Assembly (NCBI GenBank): GCA_934630815.1
Contig: CAKTWI010000027.1
Span: forward strand, 1-32,401
Source: an uncultured Senegalimassilia sp.
Lineage (GTDB): Bacteria > Actinomycetota > Coriobacteriia > Coriobacteriales > Eggerthellaceae
Direction of reading: 5' to 3'
DNA: 32,401 nucleotides
In this document: positions 14,308 through 24,400 of the stretch, piece after piece
How the letters are laid out: each line of letters opens with the position of its first letter
Position numbering within the stretch: position 1 is the first letter of the stretch
Notes under the pieces: generated by a model
The model's input: the letters and a program-made list of their open reading frames with translations, nothing else
The model's database searches: none
Told to the model about the DNA's origin: nothing
Position numbers and translations under genes: made by a program

Positions 14308-16113
14308 ATGAACGCATTGCTTATCCTCCTTGTTGCTGCGGTCATCCTGGTCATCGGCTATATCTTCTATGGCGGTTGGCTGGCGAAGCAATGGGGGGTC
14401 GATCCCAAGAATCCGACTCCGGCACACGAACTGGAAGACGGCGTGGACTACGTTCCCGCGCCGCCGTATGTGGTGCTGGGTCATCATTTCTCGTCCATCG
14501 CCGGCGCCGGCCCCATCAACGGCCCCATCCAGGCGGCCGTGTTCGGCTGGGTGCCCGTGCTGCTGTGGGTGCTCATCGGCGGCATCTTCTTCGGTGCCAT
14601 GCACGACTTCGGCAGCCTGTTCGCGTCGCTGCGCCATAAGGGCCAGACGCTGGCCGTCGTGGTTGCCGAGAACATCGACAACACGGCGAAGAAGCTGTTC
14701 TGCATCTTCGCGTACCTGACGTTGCTGCTGGTGGTGGCCGCATTCGCCTCCATCGTGGCGAATACGTTCGCCGTGGTGCCCGACCTGGACGGCACGAAGG
14801 CGGCAACGAACCTGGCCAACCAGCAGACGGCCATGATCTCGGTGATCTTCATCGGCGTCGCCGTCGTCTACGGCATCCTCACGCGCGGCCGCAACATCCC
14901 CGGCCCGGTGAATATCGCCTCCGCCATCGTGCTTATCGTCATCATGGTGGCCATCGGCTACAACCTGCCGCTCATGGGCATCTCCCTGTCGCTGGATTAC
15001 AACACCTGGATGATCATTCTGGGCGTGTATATCCTGATCGCGTCGGTCGCCCCCGTGTGGATCCTGCTGCAGCCTCGCGACTACCTGTCCAGCTACCTGC
15101 TGTACGGCATGATCTTGCTGGCCGTCATCGGCATCGTGGGCGCATCCCTCACGGGCGCTGCCTCGAACCTGCAGATCCCCGCGTTCACCGGCTTCGTCGC
15201 CACGAACGCCGCGTTCGATGCCTCCACGGGCCAGGCCCTCGTCGACCAGGCCGGCAAGGCCATCACGAACAAGGCCGCCGCTTCGGGCTTCCTGTTCCCG
15301 GCGCTGTTCATCACCATCGCCTGCGGCGCCATTTCCGGCTTCCATAGCCTGGTCGCCTCCGGCACCACGTCCAAGCAGCTGGATAGGGAAGCGGAAGCGC
15401 AACCCATCGGCTACGGCGGCATGCTCATTGAGTGCCTGCTGGCCGTCATCTCGCTGTGCGCCGTCGGCTTCGTGTGGAGCAAGTACGCCGCAGGCGGCTA
15501 CGCCTCCCCGACCGCCGTCTTCGCCGACGGCCTGTCCCAGATGCTCGCATGCATCCCGGGCCTGGCCAACGTGCAGGGTTTGGCATATGCGCTGCTCATC
15601 CTGGCCGTTTCCGCGTTCTGCCTGACCTCGCTCGACACCGCCACCCGCCTGGCCCGTTACATGTTCCAGGAGCTGTGGACTCCCGTCGATGTGAAACACG
15701 AGGACCTGACGGGCGTGCGCAAGGTCATGGCGAACCCCTATGTCGCCACCATCATCACCGTGGTCATCGGCGTGTTCCTGGGCATGACCGGCTACACCAT
15801 CATCTGGCCGCTGTTCGGCGCCGCCAACCAGCTGCTGGCTGCCTTGGCGCTGCTGGCCGTGTGCGCATGGCTGGGCAACGCGGGCCGCAACAACAAAATG
15901 TTCTTCGTGCCCATGGCCTTCATGCTGGCCGCCACGCTCACCTCGCTGGGCATCACGTTCTACCAGAAGACCCTGCTCATCATGAAGGGCGGCGACATCT
16001 TCGCCCCCGCCGTGCAGGCGCTGTTGGCCGTGCTGCTGTTCGTGCTGGCTGTGGTGCTGGCCGTCAAGGGCGTGAAGACCATCGTAGCCACTGCCAAACG
16101 CAATGCCGCGTAA
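14308..16113 (+). CDS. cstA: Carbon starvation protein CstA family carrier
   Basis: This 601-aa polytopic inner-membrane protein belongs to the CstA family, whose members take up peptides or pyruvate, notably when carbon is short. The N-terminal family signature is intact: GHHFSSIAGAGPINGPIQA and VLLWVLIGGIFFGAMHDFGS, with many further membrane helices and the conserved FHSLVASGTTSKQLDREAEA region in the second half. It is shorter than the ~700-aa E. coli CstA but typical of the short form in many Gram-positives. An AGAGGG site precedes the ATG. The upstream unassigned gene is 30 bp away. A UUCG-capped terminator ends transcription. In an asaccharolytic gut actinobacterium such a carrier would support amino-acid or peptide use; substrate is inferred from family only. 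Confidence 0.95.
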   Translation: MNALLILLVAAVILVIGYIFYGGWLAKQWGVDPKNPTPAHELEDGVDYVPAPPYVVLGHHFSSIAGAGPINGPIQAAVFGWVPVLLWVLIGGIFFGAMHDFGSLFASLRHKGQTLAVVVAENIDNTAKKLFCIFAYLTLLLVVAAFASIVANTFAVVPDLDGTKAATNLANQQTAMISVIFIGVAVVYGILTRGRNIPGPVNIASAIVLIVIMVAIGYNLPLMGISLSLDYNTWMIILGVYILIASVAPVWILLQPRDYLSSYLLYGMILLAVIGIVGASLTGAASNLQIPAFTGFVATNAAFDASTGQALVDQAGKAITNKAAASGFLFPALFITIACGAISGFHSLVASGTTSKQLDREAEAQPIGYGGMLIECLLAVISLCAVGFVWSKYAAGGYASPTAVFADGLSQMLACIPGLANVQGLAYALLILAVSAFCLTSLDTATRLARYMFQELWTPVDVKHEDLTGVRKVMANPYVATIITVVIGVFLGMTGYTIIWPLFGAANQLLAALALLAVCAWLGNAGRNNKMFFVPMAFMLAATLTSLGITFYQKTLLIMKGGDIFAPAVQALLAVLLFVLAVVLAVKGVKTIVATAKRNAA

Positions 16114-16165
16114 GCTGGTGTTTCGCTAAGGGGAAGGTCGCGCGCTTTGCGCCTTCTGAGATTCG

Positions 16166-16200
16166 AAGCCCCGCCGCAACTTCGGTTGCGGCGGGGCTTT
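16166..16200. terminator. Strong UUCG-capped terminator downstream of cstA
   Basis: A perfect 15-bp stem (16166-16180 with 16185-16199) is capped by a C(TTCG)G tetraloop and followed by TTTCG on the plus strand. It lies between the convergent cstA and LuxR-type genes and may stop both. Confidence 0.85.
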
Positions 16201-16337
16201 CGCGTGTTATGGGGCGTATGTATGGGGTGAGTAGGACTGCCCGCGGCGGGGAAGCGGGCGAAGGGTTTCGCAAGGGTTTTGCAGGCTGGTCGGGAGCCTT
16301 TGCGCGGCGCTACTGCGGCGCGGAGCGAGCGTAGGCG

Positions 16338-17966
16338 CTACTCCCAGAACAACTTGGTGAGGCCGACACGGGATTGCGTGCCGGTTTTCTGGTAGAGCGA
16401 GGTCAGGTGCCGCTGGAGCACGCGCAGGGAGATGCCCATGTCCGCGGCCACATGCTTGAGCGGGCGCTCGTCGGCGGTGACGGCGGCAAGCACCTCGATC
16501 TCGCGCGGCGTGAGCGAGAAGCGGCTGGCGAAATCCCCAAGACGTGCTTCGGGGTCGATGGCGGCATCATCCGCGGAAGGCGCAGCGCCGGGTGTCGGGC
16601 GTTCCGTGGTCTTCGGAAGTCCGTCAGCTGCCCTTTGAGCAGATATGTCGCTGCCATCGGGTCCGGGCGTGGCGTTGCCGGCAGCGGGTGCGTGCTCGTC
16701 GATTGCCGCTTGACCAGGCGTGATATTGCCCGCGGAGTCAGGTGCGCCAGCTTGCTGCCCAGCGCACCCTGCGGTTTCGCCGCCCCTCGGGCGTGGATGC
16801 AGGTCCAGCATGCCGGCGGCGAAGAGCAGCGCGTTGATGCCGATGATCAGGGGAATCAGCAGCACGATCACGGCCACGGGGCTCGTCAAATCGATCACCA
16901 GCAGCACGGGCGCGCCGATTGCGATGGCGGTCACGTTGTTGAGCGCCCGTCCCATGCTGCACCACAGGTCGGGGGCGCGCAGGAACTGCGCTATCCAGAT
17001 GAACACCGTGGTGTAGAACGTCATGAACACGCCTGTGCCCAGGAAGTAGACGACTTCCCCGATGACGTACGGCCCGCCTGCCTCAACCCCGAGCATCGCG
17101 CCGACCGAGAGCAGCATCATCCAGAACATGACGATGCCCAGGTAACGCGCCCGGTGCATGTCGAACAGCACGCCGCCGGCAAAGCCTCCGACGGCCATCA
17201 GGATGCGAGGCGTCACGTTGGTGTATTGGCTGGTCCAGGGCGAGCCAATGTCTACAAAGGTGTAGAGCGTGTTGAACAGCGCGGAGAACAGCAGCACCAA
17301 GGCGAAGATCACGATGACGGCGGTGCGAGGGGTCATATGGTCGAGGCGCCATCCGGCGAGCTCGCTGCTTTCGAGGTGATTTCCTCCGCGTTGTTCCCGC
17401 TTCGCGGAAAAGTCCGCGAGCGCGGTTCGGGGCGGCCATATGCGCGCATTGATCGCGCCCAGCGCGATGATGCCTGCGGAAAGCACGACGGCTTCGATCA
17501 GGTGGTTCGATGTGAACCCGAGCAAAGGGATTTGCGCGAGCACGCCGAGCGCGTGGCTTCCTCCGATCAGCGTTGCGAATCGCGCGATGCTGCGTGACCT
17601 TACGCACGTTGCCCAGTACGCGGTGGCGCCGGCGAGCCCGATAAGGAAGAACCCGACCGCACCTGTGCACGCGATCACCAGCGGCGATGACGCGAAAGCG
17701 ACGCCGACAAGGCATGCGACCCCAAGGACGGTGACGGCTCCCATGAACACCGGTCGGCCTTTTTCGCTGACAAGACGGTTCTTAAGGGGAAAGGCCAGAA
17801 GGCCCAGGGTGCTGGCGCCTTGGACGGGGAGCTGCGAGAGAAAGGAATCGTGCCCTCCGGGCTGAGCTAGGTTGGCTTGGAAGAACAGCGTCGACTCAAG
17901 GAACACGAAGAAGAACAACGCAAGTGCGCAAAACAGCAGTCTATTTTCGCGTTTCGCATTGCTCAT
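16338..17966 (-). CDS. Membrane-bound LuxR-family regulator with 12-TM MFS-like domain
   Basis: This 542-aa protein joins two parts. Residues about 10-395 contain roughly twelve hydrophobic segments resembling a major-facilitator-like sensor domain. After a disordered Ala/Pro/Gly/Asp-rich linker (about 395-478), a LuxR-type helix-turn-helix occupies about 483-542 (FSLTPREIEVLAAVTADERP and LRVLQRHLTSLYQKTG). This architecture is abundant in Eggerthellaceae, where such proteins often lie beside the genes they control. AAAGGAGGGG precedes the ATG. A TACAAT -10-like element occurs on the minus strand near 18006-18011. It diverges from the giant adhesin gene, with an 11-bp palindrome (18107-18132) between them, so it may regulate the adhesin, itself, or both. 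Ligand and target are not known from sequence. Confidence 0.9.
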   Translation of the reverse strand: MSNAKRENRLLFCALALFFFVFLESTLFFQANLAQPGGHDSFLSQLPVQGASTLGLLAFPLKNRLVSEKGRPVFMGAVTVLGVACLVGVAFASSPLVIACTGAVGFFLIGLAGATAYWATCVRSRSIARFATLIGGSHALGVLAQIPLLGFTSNHLIEAVVLSAGIIALGAINARIWPPRTALADFSAKREQRGGNHLESSELAGWRLDHMTPRTAVIVIFALVLLFSALFNTLYTFVDIGSPWTSQYTNVTPRILMAVGGFAGGVLFDMHRARYLGIVMFWMMLLSVGAMLGVEAGGPYVIGEVVYFLGTGVFMTFYTTVFIWIAQFLRAPDLWCSMGRALNNVTAIAIGAPVLLVIDLTSPVAVIVLLIPLIIGINALLFAAGMLDLHPRPRGGETAGCAGQQAGAPDSAGNITPGQAAIDEHAPAAGNATPGPDGSDISAQRAADGLPKTTERPTPGAAPSADDAAIDPEARLGDFASRFSLTPREIEVLAAVTADERPLKHVAADMGISLRVLQRHLTSLYQKTGTQSRVGLTKLFWE

Positions 17967-18106
17967 CGCACCCCTCCTTTCAGGCGTGTCCGCGCCTTTT
18001 TCTTTATTGTATCCCGTGTCGCGTTGCCATCGGTTTTCATTTTTTCCGAAGGGGTTAACTTTGGCCGCGAGTTCTCGGGGAGCGCCCGTAGCTTGGCCAA
18101 TTTGTC

Positions 18107-18132
18107 CAGGGGGTCGTTTATACGACCCCCTG
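18107..18132. promoter_or_regulatory. Perfect 11-bp palindrome, candidate LuxR operator
   Basis: CAGGGGGTCGT (18107-18117) and ACGACCCCCTG (18122-18132) flank the loop TTAT. No T-run follows on either strand, so it is more operator-like than a terminator. Its place between the LuxR-type gene and the adhesin suggests a binding site for that regulator. Confidence 0.5.
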
Positions 18133-18231
18133 ACGCTCGTCCGTCTATCTGCGAAAACAAATCGTCTAAGTTTCGCGTTCGTAAATACGGCGTGGTTCCG
18201 TGTACCCCCCTTGGCGATGATGTAGCAAGGA

Positions 18232-18259
18232 GGTGCAGCGGCCAGGGGCCGCTTGCACC
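18232..18259 (+). other. GC-rich leader hairpin of the adhesin transcript
   Basis: GGTGCAGCGGCC (18232-18243) pairs with GGCCGC-T-TGCACC (18247-18259) with one bulged T and a 3-nt loop. AAGGAGG (18227-18233) overlaps its base. The hairpin could occlude that site, but no in-range start codon is apparent. Confidence 0.5.
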
Positions 18260-18368
18260 GCTGGCGCGATGCGCGGTTACGGGCTGCGCGCGCTTGGCGA
18301 TCGGCAGGGGATGTCGGTTGCCGGCGGGCGCGATGGCATGGGAGGACCGTGCGGGAAGGAGCGGGCCC

Positions 18369-18467
18369 ATGAAGATGTCAGGGTACCGGAAAAGCCCGAG
18401 CGCGCGCATATGCAAGCGCAAGGGGATACGGAAAGCCGCGATGCGGTGGAAGGAGGCGAGGGCATGA
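18369..18467 (+). CDS. Candidate 32-aa basic leader peptide overlapping the adhesin start
   Basis: GGAAGGAG (18354-18361) is spaced 7 nt from an ATG that opens a 32-codon frame. The peptide begins MKMSGYRKSPSAR and is rich in Lys and Arg, with no stop before 18465-18467. Its TGA overlaps the adhesin ATG as ATGA, the classical arrangement for translational coupling. The adhesin has its own AAGGAGG site (18450-18456) within this frame. A real leader peptide is plausible but untested; conservation across strains is needed. It is not a signal peptide (no hydrophobic core). Confidence 0.45.
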   Translation: MKMSGYRKSPSARICKRKGIRKAAMRWKEARA

Positions 18468-21400
18468 AATCGACGAAGCGTTTCAAGGCCGCGTTAGCCG
18501 CCGTGCTGGTGCTTGCGTTGTCGCCGCTGTTCGGCGGCGCGGCGTTTGCGGAAGATTCATCGGCGGTAACGTATGGCGGAAGCAAGACCGCCGTCACGGA
18601 CCCCTCGACCATTTGGGATTGGTCGGGGCTTATCAAGAGCGACACGTCGAGCGTCGGACGTATTTGGACCGACAAGACCGTGTCAGATGGCGAGATCAGC
18701 AAAGACGGCGTCACCATATCCAAGGCGAATGGTGCGGACTTCCTGACCGCGCTCACGGCGCTGTCATCCACCTCTAACCTGTCCGATACGGCGACCACGC
18801 CGCTCGATATCGTGCTGGTGCTCGATGCTTCCGGGTCGATGGACGACCCTATGGGCGGCGGCGACAGCACGAAGCGCATTGACGCGCTCAAGAGCGCGGC
18901 GAACTTGTTCATCGATGAGGTAACCAAGCAGAATGCGGCGGTCAAGGACGAGGCCAAGCGGCATCAGGTCGCCATCGTGAAGTTCGCTGGCGAAAGGACC
19001 TACGCAGTAGGTAATGATACCTACTGGAGCGGTGGGTATGAGTACAACTATAGCCAGGTGATGAAGCAGCTGGCCCCATGCACCGCTGCTTCCGAGCAGC
19101 AGTTCAAAGATCAGGTGGGGGCTATTAGGCCCGCCGGCGCAACAAGGGCCGATGAGGGCATGAGCCTTGTGACGGGCATGTCGTCCGGGCGTTCCGACGC
19201 CAAGAAGGTCGTCGTGTTCTTCACCGACGGCACTCCCACGGATTTCAGGGAGTTCTCGCCAGGCGTCGCCTCGGATGCTGTTAAGGACGCTAAATCCATG
19301 AAGGATGCGGGCGCTATGGTGTATTCCATCGGCATCTTCGAGGGCGCAGACCCCAATGTCGATCCGGTGGCTGGCAGCGCTTCCAACGAGAACAAGTTCA
19401 TGCACGCCGTGTCGAGCAATTACCCGTCTGCAACGTATACGAAGACTTGGAGTGGGTATAATTGGAACTTTGGCGATCGCGCGGATGGTTCCGCCTATTA
19501 TAAGAGCGCGAAAAACGCCGACGAGTTAAAGCGCGTGTTCGACGACATCTCCAAGGAGATCATCAAGGGCGCCGGCTATCCGACGGAGACGAGAGATGGC
19601 TACGAAAGCAGTACCGGCTACATCACCTTTGACGATCAGCTGGGCGATTACATGCAGGTCGCCGACCTGTCCAAGCTCGTGTACGACGGAACGGTGTACG
19701 GCTGCAAGTCCAAGACCACGAATGGAAACGTCGACACGTACCATTTCAGCGGTGGTGTGCATTCCGGTCTGGCCGATGCCGACCTGAAAGACGTCGTGAT
19801 CACCGTCACGCGTTCGAACGATGTTGCGGTGGGCGACAAGGTGCAGGTGAAGGTGCCCGCATCCTTGATCCCGCTGCGCAACTTCGCCATCGACCTGGCG
19901 AAGGATACCATGAGCGTTTCGAACACCACGCCGATCTCGGTGCTGTATTCCTCCGGCGTGAAGCCGGCGGCGCTCGATCTGCTGGAGAATCCCGATGACG
20001 CCATGAAGGCGTATATGGAGAAGAACACCGACGCAACGGGCAAAGTGAACTTCTATGCCAACAAGTGGACCGGTAACGAAACGGGCGACGCGGTTGCCAC
20101 GTTCGAGCCGGCTGCGGGCAATAGCTACTATTACTTCACGCAGGACACGCCCATCTATACCGATGAAGCATGCACTGTTCCCGCGAAGTCGGTAGAGAAG
20201 GGCTCCACGTACTACTACAAGCACGACTATTACGCCATGGAAGGCGGCAAGCCCGTCGCGAAGACCGAGCATGTGTCCTTCCCCGGCGATGCCGCTGAGA
20301 AGATCGAAGGCGCTATCGCTTGGGATCACGCGGGCGCCTGCTATCTCAAGTCCGGCACGCCGCGTTTGACCTATATCAACGAACTGCACAAGGTCAAGGA
20401 AGAGAACCGCACGGTCACGGCCACGGATGTTCTGAACCCGAAGTGGAGCGGCATTGAGCAGTCCTCCGCGGAGACGCTCATCAACGCTTATCTGGGCAAT
20501 AACGGCAAGCTGAGCGTCGATGTGCCCGGCACGCTGACGGTGACGAAGCAGCTGAAGCTGCCCGATGGGTATAGCGCGGCTGATTTCGCGAACGAATCCT
20601 TCGAGTTCACCATCGCCATGCAAGATGCCGTCGGCAAAAGCTTCAACGCCGTGGTGAAGAATGCGAACGGCGAGCAGCAAGGCGATAAGTTCGTGCTGGC
20701 GTTCGGCCAGGACGGCCAGGCGAAGCATTCCCTGAAGCCGGGCGAGACCCTGTACGTGTACGGGCTTTCCGCAGGCTGGGACTATAAGGTCAGCGAGACG
20801 CCGCGCACTGGCTTCACGGCAGAGGCCGCCGGTGCTGAGGGCCAGATCGCTGCCGGCGAGACGAGCGCGGTAACGTACAAGAACACGTACGCCGCATCTG
20901 GCACGCTGGATGGCGAGACGTACCTCAAGGGCGAGAAAGTGCTGACCGGTCGCGATTGGCTTGCCGATACGTTCGTGTTCATCATGAAGGATGCCGATAC
21001 GTCCGTTGAGGCGCCGATGCCGCCGACTAACACCCTGGGCGGCAGCAAGGGCGAGACGAGCGTTACGGTAACGAGCAAAGATGCCAAGGACGGCGTTCCG
21101 GTGAGCTTCCATTTCGAGAGCATCGGCTATACGAAGCCGGGCACGTACACGTACCAGATTTGGGAATCCCAGGAGCTTAGTCAACTGAGGGCCGGCGTGA
21201 GCGCATCTCAGGCGTTGTACCAGGTCGTCGTGACGGTAACGGATGAGAGCCACAACGGCACGCTGACGGTGAAGTCTGTGATGACGAAGCTGGCAGACGA
21301 CGATGGCGTGAAATATGAGAAGCCGCAGCTCGTCGATAACGATACGGCGAGGTTCGTGAACGAGTACGATACCGATGTGGTGAAGTGGACTCCCAGCGGC

Positions 21401-24400
21401 ACGAAGACGTATACGGACACGACGGGTGAGAACCCCCTTAAGTCGGGCATGTTCCATGTGATCGCCTGCACGGACAACCCCAATGCGCCGTTGCCCAAGG
21501 ACGAAGACGCGACGCGCGTCGATCACGAGTGGGGCGGCAAGATGTGGTATGGCGCTCTGACCACGGTCGAGGCAGGCGGCGGCATCGCGTTCCCGCAGGC
21601 AACGTTCAAGTACGAGAACCTCGATCCCAAAACGCTCAACGCCACCTTCGAGTACAAGATCGTCGAGGTGGTCAAGGTCGGCGATACGTGGCGTGCCGTG
21701 CGAGATGTCCTGGCGGACAAGACCTTCGACCCGGCCGGCATGGTGTATGACACGACGGTTTGGACCGCGAAGGTGACCATCGCGGATGTTGGCGGCAAGC
21801 TTGAATTGACCGCCAAGTACTATAAGGACGATAGCGAAGAGCCGATTACCGGCGCCATGTTCAGCTTCGAAAACTCGTATGAGCCTAAGCCTGCTGAACT
21901 CAAGGGTGATACGGCGATTCACGGCACCAAGGTGCTGACCGGCCGCGATATGGCGGAAGACGAGACGTTCGGCTTCAAGCTGAGCGCGGCGGATGACGCC
22001 ACACAGAAGGCCATCAAAGCCGGCAACATCGTTATCCCGGAGGGTGCCGACAAAGCCTTGGTGAGCGGCGCGAAGGCGGACGATGAGACCAGGTTCTCCT
22101 TCGGCGAGATGACGTTCAACAAGCCCGGCACGTATTCGTTTGCGGTGCAGGAGGATAAGTACTGCGGCAACGATCTTGGTGCAGCGGGCGCCGCAACTGG
22201 CGGCATCGTGTTCGACCGTCACGTCCACAAGGTCACGGTCAAGGTGACCGATGACCATAAGGGCAAGCTGGTCGCTGAGGTGAGCTACGACAACGAGCTG
22301 GCGAAGTTTGAGAACAAGTACGAGCAGAGTGCGCAGCTCTCCGGCATCACCGTACAGAAGACGCTGATCGGCCGCGACATGGCAGCCGATGAGTTCTCCT
22401 TCAGCATCCATGGCGTGAAATCCGATACCGTGTCTGCGGAAGATGCCGAAGCTCGCTTGGCGGATTCCGACCGCAGCTTCACCAACGCTGCGCGCGCCGA
22501 TGGCGTCGCGTGCGATATGGCGAAGATGAACGGCGTCGCGTTCACGCAGGCCGACATCGGCAAGACGTTCGCATACGAAGTGCGCGAGGTTGTGCCCGCT
22601 GTAGGCGATCGCAAACCCGGCGTCACCTATGACGACAGCATGCATACGCTCGAGATCACGGTGGGCATGAGCGGCGATGCCGACAAGCATCTGACGCTGA
22701 CCACCAAGCTGGATGGGGAGGTTGTCGATCCCGCGATCGTGGCGTTCGTGAACGGCTATCAGGCAACCCCGACCAGCTACGACACCGCTACCGCTGGCCT
22801 GAACAAGGTGCTTGAGGGCCGTGATTGGATCGATTCCGACAACTTCACGTTCGAGCTGAAGGCGCTCGACGGCGGTCCGCTGCCCAAGGATTCCGCGGGC
22901 AACGATGTGACCAATGTGACGGTGACCAAGGCGAACGCGGAGAGCTTCGGATTTGACACGATCGAGTTCACGTCCGACATGGTGAAGGCCGAGCCCGACC
23001 ATAAGCGCACGTTCGCCTACGAGGTGCGCGAGGTCGTGCCCGCCGACGGCCATAAGCTGCCGGGTATCCAGTACGACGACAACGTGGCCACCATCAAGGT
23101 GATGGTGGCCGACGATGGATCCGGTATGCTCAAGGCCTCTGCGGTCGCGGAGAACACCAGGTTCGTGAATCGCTACGCCGCTGAAATCGATTACACGGCG
23201 GCGGGCGGCCTGAACGTGGCCAAGACCCTGATCGGCCGCGATATGGCCGAGGGGCAGTTCACGATCAAGGTGACCCCTGGCGACGAGGCGTCGGCGTACG
23301 CGCTGGGGCTGCCGCTGGAAGGCGCCGAGATCGCCATGCCCGCAGCGGCCGACGGCGCGCAAGCCGTGAAGTCCGCGCTGGGCGAGCAGCACGTGGTGCT
23401 GCGTCAGAGCGACGTGGGCAAGACGTACACCTATAAGGTGGTCGAGGTCCAGGTAGCGGCCAACGGCTACACCTACGACACGACGGAGTACACGGTAACG
23501 GTGACGGTCGAGGACAACCCGGAGAAGGCCGCGTTGACGGTCAAGACCGTGGTGGCCGGCGGGCCTGATGGCGACAAGACGTACGTGTACGGCGCAGATC
23601 CGTCTGCTGCCGGCACAGGCCCTGCGGTGGTTCCCTTCACCAACACGTATGCCGCCTCTACCGACAACCCGGGCGGTGCGGCCGCTCAAGTGACGGCGAC
23701 CAAGGCGCTCACGGGACGTCCGCTTTCTGCCGGCGAGTTCACCTTCGCGGTGAGGTACGCAACGGGTGGGGACGACCTGCGGACGGCCAAGAACGCGGCC
23801 GATGGCACCGTGACGTTCGACGGCCTTCACTACACCACCGAGATGCTTGGGGGCCTGGTGCAGGACGGCAACGCCTCCAGGACCTCCGGCAAGGGCGTCA
23901 TCTCGTGGACGGTGAACTACCTGGCTTACGAGAAGACCGACGGCCTAGCTGAACAGGGCGTCACGCCGAAGACGCAGTCGATTCCGTTCAAGGTGACGGT
24001 TGTCGATAACGGCGATGGCTCGCTTACGGCAACGGCGAACCTGGGCGATGGCCTGAAGTTCGAGAACGCGTACTCCACGGGCAATCCGGTGCAGGTGGGC
24101 CTGTCCGGCAAGAAGATGCTGCAGGCGGCACCCGGGCTTGCCCCGGCCTCCATCGAGGGCAAGTTCACCTTCACGGTGACCTCCGACGATGCGGCCGCTC
24201 CCATGCCCGAGCGCACCACCGCCAAGAACACGGCGGACGGCAACGTGGACTTCGGCTCCATCACGTTCACGTTGGACGACCTCAACCGCGCCCTGGGCGT
24301 GAACGGCCAGACGGCCGCCGTAGATGCCGACAAGGCTGAAGCGGATGCCGCGAAGACTGCTGATCAGGCAGCACCGGCTAAGGAAGCTGATCAGGCTGCC

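Larger units (their letters stand above)
17967..18368. promoter_or_regulatory. Divergent control region between LuxR-type gene and adhesin leader
   Basis: This gap of 402 bp holds the minus-strand ribosome site and -10-like TACAAT (18006-18011), an 11-bp palindrome (18107-18132), and a GC-rich hairpin (18232-18259) preceded by AAGGAGG (18227-18233) without a suitably placed start codon. No known riboswitch class was recognised. Confidence 0.5.

Noticed and set aside
13921..15699. Minus-strand frame opposite cstA
   Set aside because: cstA is unmistakable and the antisense product is a low-complexity shadow.
18133..18368. Riboswitch (c-di-GMP or cobalamin type) in the adhesin leader
   Set aside because: GC-rich hairpins are present but none of the conserved core motifs of these classes was found.
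19526..23830. Very long antisense open frame across the adhesin gene
   Set aside because: It has no family features or ribosome site and simply follows the codon bias of the repeat-rich GC gene on the other strand.
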